From NCBI RefSeq assembly GCF_014138435.1, contig NZ_JACJIM010000008.1, positions 186,001 through 250,000 on the forward strand: 64,000 nt of DNA, given 5' to 3'. The stretch comes from Methylobacterium fujisawaense (GTDB lineage Bacteria; Pseudomonadota; Alphaproteobacteria; Rhizobiales; Beijerinckiaceae). The translations under genes and the position numbers were made by a program. Shown here in pieces: positions 38,778 through 47,060 of the stretch (the stretch's first letter is position 1; every line of letters begins with the position of its first letter). The notes beneath the pieces were generated by a model, which was given only the letters and a program-made list of their open reading frames with translations, had not been told where the DNA came from and ran no database searches.

Positions 38778-40083
38778 CGTTTGACTCGCGGGCTACGGTC
38801 TGAGCGCCCATCGCTGCGGCGATAGCTTCTGAGATCGCGTCAGAAGCCCGCCTGAGCGGGTCGTCGGCGAAGTGGCTGTATCGGGCCGTCGTGGCCGTCG
38901 AACGGTGCCCTAGTAATTTACCGACGATTGTGAGGCCCATGCCCGACGCCGCTCCCTTCGACGCGTACGAATGCCGGAGATCATGAAGCCTGACTCCGTC
39001 CAAATCGGCGTGCGCGGTGATGCGAGACCATGGCTTCTTCAGGTCCGACCGGGGCCGGTCAGGATTAGCGCCCGCGATCACGTATCTGCCGGTGCGGGGT
39101 ATACTCCCAAGCACGGCGACGGCCGCGGCACCGATCATGATGCGTTTGGCGCCAGTCTTCGAATCGGGAAGGTGAAGAAGGCCATTTTCTAGGTCGACTT
39201 CGGTCCATCGGAGCCCGAGAATTTCACCGAGGCGACAGCCGGTCAGCATCAGCAGGCGGATCGCCGCGACCGCGAACGGCGAAATAACTTCGCGCTGATG
39301 CTCGGCGTTCACCGGCCGGTGTTTTTCGGCCTTGCCCTCGTTGAACTGCCACGGAAGCCCGACCGTCTCGGCCTCGCGCAGGGTCTCGCCGAGCCGCTTC
39401 AGTTCGGGTTCCGATAGGAACCTCTCGCCCTTCCTGTCGTCGTAGAGTTTCACGCCCTGCCGAGGATTGGCGGCGATGTATTTCCGCTTCACCGCATAGG
39501 TGAAGATGCCGCCGAGAAGCCGAGCGGTTCGCGTGGCGGTCCCCTTGCCGCCCGTGACACGAGCCCGACCTTGCTTGCCGGTCTTCACGTCGACCGCGGT
39601 CTTCCCGTTCGCCACGTCCTTCACGAACCGCTCGATATCAGCGCTCGTAACCTCGCTTAGGCGTTTTCGTCCAAGAAGCGGCTTGATATGGCGCTCGATC
39701 CGGCCGCGGTCGGTCACGAGCGTGCTCGCCTTCTTCGTCTCGACGCCTTCGATCAGGTACTCGTCGCATAGCTGAGCGACCGTCATCTCGGCCCGCTGAC
39801 GGGTACGCGCCTCGGCCACGTCTTCCCCAAGCTCGGCCTTCGCGAGGATCTCGGTTGCGGCTTTCCGAGCTTCCTCGACCGTGACCTTCCCGAACGCCCC
39901 GATCGTGACTTTCCGCACGGCCGCGTTCCGGCCGCCGACACGATAGAAGGCGATGAAGGATTTCGAGCCCGACGGCCGCACGCGGCAACCGAAGCCCGGA
40001 AGCTTGGCGCACCAAACGACATAGTCCGTGGGCCTGACCTCAAGCCCTTCGACGACCGACTTCGTGAGCTTCCGATCCGCCAA
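38770..40083 (-). CDS. int: tyrosine-type integrase
   Basis: 437 residues from a TTG at 40081-40083, preceded by GGAGG at good spacing. The N-terminal DUF4102-like arm-binding domain (MADRKLTKSVVEGLEVRPTDYVVWCAKLPGFGCRVRPSG) and a core-binding SAM-like domain precede the catalytic domain: Arg in LTGCRLGEILGLRW, the HDLRHSYAS box, and LLGHRSTATTARYSHF with the nucleophile Tyr. It inserts the element into tRNA-Arg. The arm-type repeats overlap its own upstream region, so it may repress itself. Confidence 0.93.
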   Translation of the reverse strand: MADRKLTKSVVEGLEVRPTDYVVWCAKLPGFGCRVRPSGSKSFIAFYRVGGRNAAVRKVTIGAFGKVTVEEARKAATEILAKAELGEDVAEARTRQRAEMTVAQLCDEYLIEGVETKKASTLVTDRGRIERHIKPLLGRKRLSEVTSADIERFVKDVANGKTAVDVKTGKQGRARVTGGKGTATRTARLLGGIFTYAVKRKYIAANPRQGVKLYDDRKGERFLSEPELKRLGETLREAETVGLPWQFNEGKAEKHRPVNAEHQREVISPFAVAAIRLLMLTGCRLGEILGLRWTEVDLENGLLHLPDSKTGAKRIMIGAAAVAVLGSIPRTGRYVIAGANPDRPRSDLKKPWSRITAHADLDGVRLHDLRHSYASKGAASGMGLTIVGKLLGHRSTATTARYSHFADDPLRRASDAISEAIAAAMGAQTVARESNDG

Positions 40084-40096
40084 CGCCTAAGCCTCC

Positions 40097-40116
40097 GGGT
40101 AGCACCGGGGTAGCAC
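40097..40116 (+). repeat. right pair of integrase arm-type sites (GGGTAGCAC x2)
   Basis: GGGTAGCAC at 40097-40105 and 40108-40116, with the same 11-bp spacing and orientation as the left pair. A single further copy is at 40204-40212, near the repeat boundary. They lie directly upstream of the integrase start. Confidence 0.6.
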
Positions 40117-40230
40117 GGCGGGGGTAATTCGCCGCCATTCGCCCGAACCTGAGGCAACGGTCTTAGGTCTTAAGGCATTGTTGCGTCAACGTTAATATAA
40201 CTGGGGTAGCACGGGGAAAACCTATTCCCC

Positions 40231-40280
40231 TGCCCTCCGAAGGCAAAGGTCACACGTTCGAATCGTGTCGGGTGCGCCAA
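40231..40280 (+). repeat. attR-side 50-bp direct repeat
   Basis: Identical to 27762-27811. It is only the 3' part of tRNA-Arg(CCG), with no 5' half upstream, so it is the attachment remnant and not a second tRNA gene. Confidence 0.9.
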
Positions 40281-40840
40281 CAAATCTCCTCGGAAAAACA
40301 AGGCCTTAGCGCCTTGGCTTGAGCGCCAGACAAGCTCCTCAGCAGCAGCCGGTCCCAAATTGGCCCCGGCTGTGAGGATATCGGATGCCCGCCGTCCGCA
40401 AGCGGAACGGCAAAGGGCAGGCGCAGGTCCGCAGGACCGGGCATCCGTCGCGTGCTCGAAGCCAGCCTGGAGGGATGGACCCGACTCCGGCGGAGAGGGC
40501 TATCCGCGGCCCCGGCGCGTTTGGGCGCCACCGGGTGCGAAACGATGCATCCCAAAGGTAAGGGTGGTCCACACAGGCCGATTGTGGATACGGGTCCATC
40601 GAAGGGCTGCCGAGGGGCAGCCGGTCGGATCGGCCTTCGGCTTGCTGGAGGTCCGGCACGGGATCCAGTGGCAACCGTTGACGGCGGCGTCCGGCGACTG
40701 CGCAGCCGAGGCCGATTCCACGAGAGCGAAGAGAGCAGCAGCGACGAGGGTGTGGCGCCGACTTCACGGGTGGGAGCGCACCCCTCAAGGTGTCGAGATG
40801 GCTTGGTTGGATCACTCGCCCGAACGGCGCGTTGAATGAG
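40281..40840. other. no gene supported after the element
   Basis: Short overlapping ORFs on both strands have no recognisable domains and none has a clear ribosome site with supporting codon bias. Confidence 0.35.
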
Positions 40841-41080
40841 ATGATCGCTCAGCCCTCGCCGTCTTCGGACCCCGCCCGCCTCGCCCTCACGGAGTCAGCG
40901 CTCGCGGCGGCGGACGGTCTGTGGCGTGCCGAGATGCTTCGGAATTACGGGCCTGATGGAGTTCTGTCATACGCCTATGCCCCGGAGGGCCAGGGCGGGC
41001 TCGGGACGCTGCTCCGGCGAACCTATGAGGCGCGGCGCATCGCAATCGCCCTGTGGCGGCAGGAGCGGCGCCGGGGCTGA
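40841..41080 (+). CDS. small hypothetical protein
   Basis: 79 residues from the ATG at 40841 (MIAQPSPSSDPARLALTESAL), with ALAAADGLWRAEMLRNYGPDGVLSYAYAPEGQGG and a basic end. The composition is protein-like, with aromatic and acidic residues well distributed. No family recognised. Confidence 0.4.
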   Translation: MIAQPSPSSDPARLALTESALAAADGLWRAEMLRNYGPDGVLSYAYAPEGQGGLGTLLRRTYEARRIAIALWRQERRRG

Positions 41081-41133
41081 GGAACGGGACGCGGTGCGTG
41101 GCGTCCGACAGGGAGGGGCTGCAGAGCCCGCCC

Positions 41134-41433
41134 ATGCCCGACAGGCTCAACGCCCTGTATGAACGCCTGAAGGCGCAGCAGCGTGCGCTCCTCCTGTGCC
41201 GATGGCCGAGCATGCGGGAGTGCCGACCGGGAGCGCCCTTCGCCAGATCAGCTGCGCTGAAGAACGTCATCGCCGCGGTCGAGGCAATCGCCGCCGCGGA
41301 GGCGCGACAAAAGCGGCGCTCGGTCGAAGCTGCCGACCGTGGTGCCCCCGGGTGGGGACCTTCAGACCCGGACGCCAATGGAAGAGCCCGGCGGTATCGA
41401 GGCGGCAGCGCCGCGTCCCGTATTGAGCGCTGA
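41134..41433 (+). CDS. small hypothetical protein, doubtful
   Basis: 99 residues from the ATG at 41134 (MPDRLNALYERLKAQQRALLL). The first 65 residues look helical; the tail is Arg/Gly-rich and may be out-of-frame. Could be a decayed gene. Confidence 0.28.
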   Translation: MPDRLNALYERLKAQQRALLLCRWPSMRECRPGAPFARSAALKNVIAAVEAIAAAEARQKRRSVEAADRGAPGWGPSDPDANGRARRYRGGSAASRIER

Positions 41434-42078
41434 CCTTCTCGGAGGGCGCCGTCAGTACCCCCTTCATCCTCATGGCGCGATCTGGCCCGCGTGCCGTGAT
41501 CCCGCGGGATCGCGTGTGCCGAGATCACTTCACGCCGCTCCTGCCGGTGACCTTCGTGCGAAAGGTTTGAGCCGGGGCTTGGCGGTGCCACTTGTGCGGA
41601 TGGACGCCGATCCGAACTGCGCCAAGGGCGTCGGCCTCGTGGATCGCGCGGCCGACCTTGTCCGGCGGATAGAGGCGGCTCGCACGGAATGCCGGCGGCT
41701 CTGCGGGCCGCCTGGGGCGACAACGGCGCAGCAACCCGGAAGGTCACTGCGCCGCTGGATCGGGCCGCTGAGGGGGCGATAGCAGCCACGAGGACGCATT
41801 ACGCTCGGCCCGGCCTCCGTGGGTGCGTCCGAGCACATCCAAAAGGATGTGGCTCGGCAGCGACAGGGATCGGCCATCAATTGTGGACAGCGCGAAGCGC
41901 CCTCGATCCGTCAAGGTTCAGGGGCGTACGTGATCTCTCCCCGTCCGATCCAATGTCGCCATGTTCGCCAGCCCTCACGCCTTCGTCCTCTACCATCGCG
42001 AGCGCCTTGCCGTGCTCCTCTCCTCAGCCCTCTTCCTGGCGGGTGCGCTGCCGCTGTTCTGGGCCATAGCCTGACCCT
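41434..42078. other. gene-poor stretch
   Basis: Only short ORFs with Arg/Pro/Ser-rich translations. No domain is recognised on either strand. Confidence 0.35.
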
Positions 42079-42288
42079 TCAGGCTCTTCGCAGGGCCCGG
42101 GCCTCCAGGCGCCCCGCCTCAGCCCGCCACGCATCGCATTCGGCCTGCAGTTCCTGAATTCGGGCATGGAGCTGCCCGGCATCGACGGCTGTCTCCATCA
42201 GCATGTCCTGCGCGGTGGCGAGCTGCTCGCGCAGTTCGACGTTCTCGGTCGCGAGGGTCAAAAGGATCGCAGCCACATCATCGCCCAT
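42079..42288 (-). CDS. small coiled-coil protein
   Basis: 69 residues, MGDDVAAILLTLATENVELREQL and onward. A continuous Leu/Ala/Glu heptad pattern marks a coiled coil. Unknown role; similar short proteins occur as uncharacterised Methylobacterium genes. Confidence 0.45.
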   Translation of the reverse strand: MGDDVAAILLTLATENVELREQLATAQDMLMETAVDAGQLHARIQELQAECDAWRAEAGRLEARALRRA

Positions 42289-42696
42289 GCATGCACCCGC
42301 CTCGCGGCCTCGGGGATGTGGCTGATAGGCCTGGCATGGTTACCGCGTCAGAAAGGACGGCGGCTCAGGACCCGCTCCAGCGATCTCGTCCACAGCAGGA
42401 TCGCCCCCCATCCGCGGGGAGGGACGCTCTCGTTCCAACGCCGGTCGGCGTGAGCCGGCGATGGTCACGCCTCATCGGAGGACCGCGCTGCCCGGCCAGG
42501 GGCTCCAACGAGAAACACCCCAGGAGCGGGAGCTCCCAGGGTGTCGCCGACCTCGCGGCCAGTTTGATCGGGCTGGGGATGCGAAGGTCAGCCGATCGGC
42601 TGCTCTTCGGCGGCAGAGGGCGATGAGGAGGACCAACGACCCCTCGCCCGCCGCCGCAACTCCCGGCACAGCCGCCGGGAGCAGCGCGACCGGATC
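42289..42696. other. intergenic, no gene supported
   Basis: No convincing gene. A few GC-rich short palindromes near 42510-42550 (GGGAGCTCCC) may act as terminators for the barrel gene. Confidence 0.35.
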
Positions 42697-43530
42697 TTAG
42701 TAGGAGCCGAACTTGTAGTTCAGGCCGGCGCGGACGACGGCGAACTCGTCGGAACGGCGGCCGATGCCGCTGTAGACGACGGGGAAGTTGTTGGCGGCGT
42801 TGATGACGAACGCGCCCTGGTTGCGGGTGTTGCGGTCGAGGTTGACGTACAGGCCTTCGACCTTGAGCGTCACGGCCGAGGAGCGGAAGAAGTTCAGGAA
42901 GGAGTCGGTGGGGAGCGCGTACTCGACGCCGCCGCCGACGGCCCAGCCGGTGCGGAAGCTGTCGTTGCCGGCGTAGCCGCCGAAGGAGCGGTCGGCGCTG
43001 CCCGAGCCGTAGGCGAAGCCGCCGGTGCCGTACACGAGGGTGCGGTCGAAGGCGTAGCCGAGGCGGCCGCGGACGGTGCCGAAGAAGTCGAGGCTGGAGA
43101 GGCCGCGCGGGTCGGTGACGTAGTAGCCGGGGGCCAGCGCGCCGGCGACGAAGGCGTTGTTCCGGTTACGGCCGAAGTCGAGGTACTGGGCATCGGCCTC
43201 GATACCGAACACGACGCCGGAGCCGGGGGTCAGCTGCCAGTTGTAGCCGATCTGGCCACCGCCGGAGAAGCCGTCCTGGCTGCGGTTGCGGAAGGAGGCG
43301 ACGGTGCCGGGGGCGGCGTAGGGGAACGGCACGGCGAAGGTGTTGCCGGTGTTGCGGTCGCTGGCGTCGAAGGCGTAGCCGGCGTTGATACCGAAGTAGG
43401 CGCCGGTCCAGGTGAAGACCGGGACGGGGGTGAAGACCGGCGGCGGGGCGGCGCGGCGCGGCAGGTCGGCGGCCGAGGCGGCGCCGGTCAGAGCGGTGAA
43501 GGCAGCCAGCGAAGCCAGGAGCTTGGTCAT
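42697..43530 (-). CDS. Omp25/31-type outer-membrane beta-barrel protein
   Basis: 277 residues from the ATG at 43528-43530; the longer ORF start at 43605 would add a non-signal extension. Signal peptide MTKLLASLAAFTALTGAASAADLP, then a Pro-rich turn and FTWTGAYFGINAGYAFDASD, the normal entry of Omp25/31-like 8-stranded barrels. Repeated strands with alternating polar and aromatic residues (QIGYNWQLTPGSGVVFGIEADAQYLDFG, LGYAFDRTLVYGTGGFAYG) end in VVRAGLNYKFGSY with the C-terminal aromatic. A structural porin-like protein. Confidence 0.88.
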   Translation of the reverse strand: MTKLLASLAAFTALTGAASAADLPRRAAPPPVFTPVPVFTWTGAYFGINAGYAFDASDRNTGNTFAVPFPYAAPGTVASFRNRSQDGFSGGGQIGYNWQLTPGSGVVFGIEADAQYLDFGRNRNNAFVAGALAPGYYVTDPRGLSSLDFFGTVRGRLGYAFDRTLVYGTGGFAYGSGSADRSFGGYAGNDSFRTGWAVGGGVEYALPTDSFLNFFRSSAVTLKVEGLYVNLDRNTRNQGAFVINAANNFPVVYSGIGRRSDEFAVVRAGLNYKFGSY

Positions 43531-43944
43531 GAGGTAAGGTCCAAATTTCGATCTGGATGTATGGCTACCGGTTCGTGCCGAAAATAGCTGTAGTTTTATG
43601 GGCACACCATTGGGCGATGAGGCGGGGCGGCATAGTAAACTATCTGTAAAAATGAGTTAGATTTGGGAGATATGCCGCTCGATCCTCATCCGGGCGCCAC
43701 AACATCTCGCCGGCGCGTTGGTTGCATTCCGCCGGCACGTTGCCGGGTGGCTGTGGCTAAATGGCTACAGGATGGGTGGGCCGGCTCGCCGCAGCTTGGG
43801 CCCCGCACCGGATTTTCAGCCCCGCGTTGCCGATCCGGCCTGAGCATCGCTTTTTCAACCCCATCGGCTGGCCCCAGCTCTCGGACGTGAGCCGGTTGGG
43901 GCAGGCGGAAGACTGCCGTAAGGGCTGGGGGCGGCCATACGGGC
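43531..43944. other. upstream region of the barrel gene, no gene seen
   Basis: 43560-43670 is AT-rich, as expected for a promoter and leader of a strongly expressed porin-like gene. No other gene is evident. Confidence 0.4.
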
Positions 43945-44268
43945 GGGGATGGTCTACCCCCTCGGCGATGGTCGCTGGATGGTCGCTGGTGGGACGCGGA
44001 AGCCGGCCGGTGGCGCGATGGACGGGGTCGCCCCTTCCGGGTCGCGGCAGAAACCGACATCCTCGCCCGCTGGACCCGGACGGTCTTGGCCGTCGCACAC
44101 CGCGATCACGACACCTCGAACAACGCCGACGCCAGCCTCGCGGCCTTCTGCCAGCGCGGCCACATGATCCACGCCGGGCCGGAGGATCGGCGGCGGCGCA
44201 CGCTTTTTGGGCGGAAGGCGCTCGGTGATGTGTTCGGCGGCCCATCTCCGCCGTCGGGATTCACCGGT
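43945..44268 (+). pseudogene. remnant of an HNH-nuclease-like protein
   Basis: In one frame the translation contains LDGRWWDAEAGRW, LAVAHRDHDTSNNADASLAAFCQRGHM and RKALGDVFGGP. The pattern VAHxDHDxxN, then L-CQxCH, resembles small HNH endonuclease-like proteins, but the second cysteine of the Cys-x2-Cys pair is glycine (CQRG) and no start or ribosome site is found. A degenerate gene is likely. Confidence 0.4.
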
Positions 44269-44270
44269 TG

Positions 44271-44486
44271 CTATGGCTCTTCTCTCTCCGCAACGCCTCG
44301 CAGCGCTTCCAACGCTTGTTGTCGTCCCTCCTCCGTCTCGATCTTGAACCACAGGCGCAGGCATTCGTCCGTGCTCGCGGCTTCGCCAGCAGGCGGCTTC
44401 TCGGCGAAGAATCGCTCGACAGGGACGCCGAGAGCATCAGCGAGCCGGTGCAGCGTCGCCCAATCGGGCTCGTCAAATTTTCTCAT
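44271..44486 (-). CDS. short XRE-type regulator fragment or small DNA-binding protein
   Basis: 71 residues (MRKFDEPDWATLHRLADALGVPVERFFAEKPP). The segment DWATLHRLADALGVPVERFF is the last two helices of a Cro/CI HTH; the recognition helices expected upstream are missing. The start ATG at 44484-44486 is plausible. The C-terminal LWFKIETEEGRQQALEALRGVAE is helical. Confidence 0.5.
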   Translation of the reverse strand: MRKFDEPDWATLHRLADALGVPVERFFAEKPPAGEAASTDECLRLWFKIETEEGRQQALEALRGVAEREEP

Positions 44487-44657
44487 GTCATCAGCAAAAC
44501 CTTAGATCGAAGATGTATGTTCCGCGATCACGAATTGACTAAAATCAACGAGCTCGGTTGAAAAGTAAAAGTATCGCTCCAGTTGAATTCGGTGGGTCTG
44601 GGGATTGGCGCTCGGGCTTCCGCGCCGATGCGAGTCAGAAGCCGAGGAGCGTTCTAG

Positions 44658-45212
44658 ATGATCTTCGTCACGAAGGCGGACGGGGGCGTGAGCTACGTCA
44701 GTCCCGAATGGACGGTTTTCACCGGCCAGGCGGCGGCCGAGGCCGTCGAGCATGGCTGGTTCGCTTGTGTGCTTCCCGACGACCATGAGGTTGCGGTCAC
44801 GTTCCTGCGCGAGGCTCGCGATCAGCAGTGCGAGTACAGCCTGCGCCTACGCTTGCGCCGTGCGGACGGAAGCTACGCCTGGGCAATGATCGGGGCCGTC
44901 CCCTCGTTCGGGCCGCCCGGCCGCACCTTCCTCGGCTATCTCGGCTCGGTCACGGAGATCGCCGTGAGCGGTTCGGAACCGTTGGGTGCCTTCGGCACGC
45001 TAGCGCGCTTCGTGCCGCCGCCCGTGAGCCCGACGACGCCACCGGGCTCAGCCTTGGAACTCGTGGCCGACCACCTGCTGATAGCCCATGGGCTCATTGA
45101 GCAGGATCATGCCAAGGAGATGCTGCCGGTTTTGCGGCAGGCCCTGATGCAGGCCGGTGTACTGCTTGCGCGGAGCATGACCGCCTCCGATCCGAGCGGC
45201 CGCTTCCATTAG
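44658..45212 (+). CDS. PAS-domain protein
   Basis: 184 residues from the ATG at 44658, with GAGGAGCG upstream. The first 100 residues are a PAS_3-type fold: ADGGVSYVSPEWTVFTGQAA, then LRRADGSYAWAMIGAVPSFGPPGRTFLGYLGSVTEI. The remainder is helical (LVADHLLIAHGLIEQDHAKEMLPVLRQALMQAGVLLAR). There is no kinase or output domain, so it may be a sensor partner for another protein. Confidence 0.78.
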   Translation: MIFVTKADGGVSYVSPEWTVFTGQAAAEAVEHGWFACVLPDDHEVAVTFLREARDQQCEYSLRLRLRRADGSYAWAMIGAVPSFGPPGRTFLGYLGSVTEIAVSGSEPLGAFGTLARFVPPPVSPTTPPGSALELVADHLLIAHGLIEQDHAKEMLPVLRQALMQAGVLLARSMTASDPSGRFH

Positions 45213-46017
45213 GGCTCAGCGTTGAACGGGGATCGCACTCGCCTCTTCATAGGCGATGACGGCAGCCGCCGTGATCCGGGGCATCATGCCACCGTGCGGG
45301 AAGGTCTATAGCTCCGTGCGGCAGGGGCGACGAGCACAATCCCGACCGAGTCCGGCGCGCGTCCACGGCGCTGGGTCCTGAAGCGTCTCGTCCCGCGCCG
45401 CGGCCCTCTCCCGCCCGGGAGAGGAGCCCGTTGCGCAAGTCCGGACCCGCGGCGCCTGGGCCGCGATTCATCGCAACGCGTTCGGAACCGGCTCGCGTGT
45501 CCGTCACGCCGCCGCGTCGGAACGGTATCACAGTCGCGGTCGCGCCGCGGAAGACCGGCCTGCCGGCAGAGCCGTTCGCCGCGGCGGATCGTCAAAATAT
45601 TAACCTATATGCATCGCCGGAAATCAATCTTGACACCTGTTTTTCCCGTCTGTACAGATGAATCCTTCGAAATTCCGCTATTAAATACAATTATACCGAC
45701 AGATCTTTCGATATTGGTGCATCTGTAGAGAGATATTGTCTATCGATGTTGATCTTTCCGGCTTCTCGGCGTCAAGATGCATATCGTATGTCGATGTCTC
45801 ATAAATTGAGCCGTCGCTGGAATTGTTTTACGTATCATATCTTCGCGGTCGGATTTGAATGATTGGTTGTGAGCTTGAGAGTGTCGATTTGAAAGACGAT
45901 GCTGAATGACGGCGAGTCCGCAAGTCGTGCCGCTCAATAAGAATTTTATACGGCAAAAATTGATCTCGCGTATCGGAGAATAACTGGATCGCAACAGCAG
46001 GCGTATAGAGACGCGTT
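45213..46017. other. long intergenic region before the response regulator
   Basis: About 800 bp. The first half is GC-rich with no credible ORF; 45590-46017 is markedly AT-rich and probably carries the promoter of the regulator. No gene is supported on either strand. Confidence 0.5.
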
Positions 46018-46662
46018 ATGGCTTGTTCCCCCGGTCGTCGTATCATAATCGCGGATGATCATCCGGTGGTCCTCGCTGGATTGGCCGCCCTGCTCCGGCA
46101 GGTCAACAATCTGGATGTCGTGGCCACCTGCTGCGAGGGCGAAACGGCATTGAAGGTGATCCTCGAACTGCAACCCGATCTCGCGTGCCTCGATGTGCAG
46201 ATGCCGAAATTGTCAGGTGTCGAGGTCATTCAGGCTGCGCGGCAGGCCGGTTCAGAGACGCAGTTCATTGTCCTGACCGGCTCAGTCGCTCGTGAAGAGT
46301 TTGCCACGGCCTCGGAATGCGGTGCGATCGCGATCTTTCACAAAGACTCCGCCAGCGACGACCTTCTGGATTGGATTGAAGGGGGCCATATCCAACGCCA
46401 AGGCCAATCCTATGATCGACACCATGGCGAGGACGGGGACGGTGGCACGCGGAACCTGACGGCGCGCGAACGCGAGATCGCAATGCTCGTTGCAAGAGGT
46501 CTGACGAACAAACAGATCGCGCGAGAGGCCAATATCTCGCAGGGGACAGTCAAGATTCATTTGTATAATATATTTCAGAAGTTGTCTCTCTCTAATCGGA
46601 CCGAGCTGGCAAATTACGCCAATGTCCGTTCGGTTGTCGGATTGCAGGAGCAGCGCTTCTGA
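46018..46662 (+). CDS. NarL/FixJ-family response regulator
   Basis: 214 residues. The receiver domain has the acidic pair in IIIADDHP, phospho-Asp59 in LACLDVQMPK, Thr in IVLTGS and Lys in FHKDS. The C-terminal LuxR-type HTH reads LTAREREIAMLVARGLTNKQIAREANISQGTVKIHLYNIFQKL. It faces the hybrid kinase at 47061-49583 tail to tail with a 400-bp gap, so it is a possible output partner of that kinase. Confidence 0.9.
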   Translation: MACSPGRRIIIADDHPVVLAGLAALLRQVNNLDVVATCCEGETALKVILELQPDLACLDVQMPKLSGVEVIQAARQAGSETQFIVLTGSVAREEFATASECGAIAIFHKDSASDDLLDWIEGGHIQRQGQSYDRHHGEDGDGGTRNLTAREREIAMLVARGLTNKQIAREANISQGTVKIHLYNIFQKLSLSNRTELANYANVRSVVGLQEQRF

Positions 46663-47060
46663 TTCGACCGGTCGCAGGATGCGGTTTTATTATTTACAAT
46701 ATTGACGGCCTGACGATCCGCGATGCGTGTTCAGTGTCCGCGTACCTGGCGAATCGGCGATCGGATCGTCGCGCGACAACCGGATGTCATCAGAGCTCTC
46801 GTTCACGTCGGACGCGATCCCGGAGACCTTGCCGGTGCCTTCGGCGCGATGTGCCGCTCTGCAGGTGGTTGCGCAGCGGCCGGACGTTGCCCGCCCGAGC
46901 CGCACAACGCGGGGCGCCGAAGATGAGCGGCTCCGCGAGCGGGGGGGGCGCCCCGCGCAGACCGCGTGCGCGGATTTCCTCCTGCGGGCTTCGGCGATGC
47001 GCGCTGCGCCACCCGCAACGGCGCGAGATACTGGCAAGAATGCTGTCCGCAACCGCCGTA
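46663..47060. other. intergenic between convergent genes
   Basis: No gene is supported. Overlapping short ORFs on both strands have low-complexity Arg-rich translations. Confidence 0.4.

Larger units (their letters stand above)
27762..40280. mobile_element. 12.5-kb integrative element in tRNA-Arg(CCG), satellite-like
   Basis: Bounded by the 50-bp direct repeats and carrying a tyrosine integrase next to the right end. Contents: integrase, four small HTH/excisionase-like proteins, a primase-helicase (interrupted), a repressor-like protein divergent from an AT-rich membrane protein, and two clusters of unknown small genes. No terminase, portal, capsid, tail, relaxase or type IV secretion gene is seen. 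This fits a P4/PICI-like satellite or a decayed prophage remnant better than an ICE. Rates of transfer and a helper are unknown. Confidence 0.85.

Noticed and set aside
40231-40280. A second tRNA gene after the integrase
   Set aside because: Only the 3' part is present; the acceptor 5' strand and D-arm are missing, so it is the attachment-site copy.
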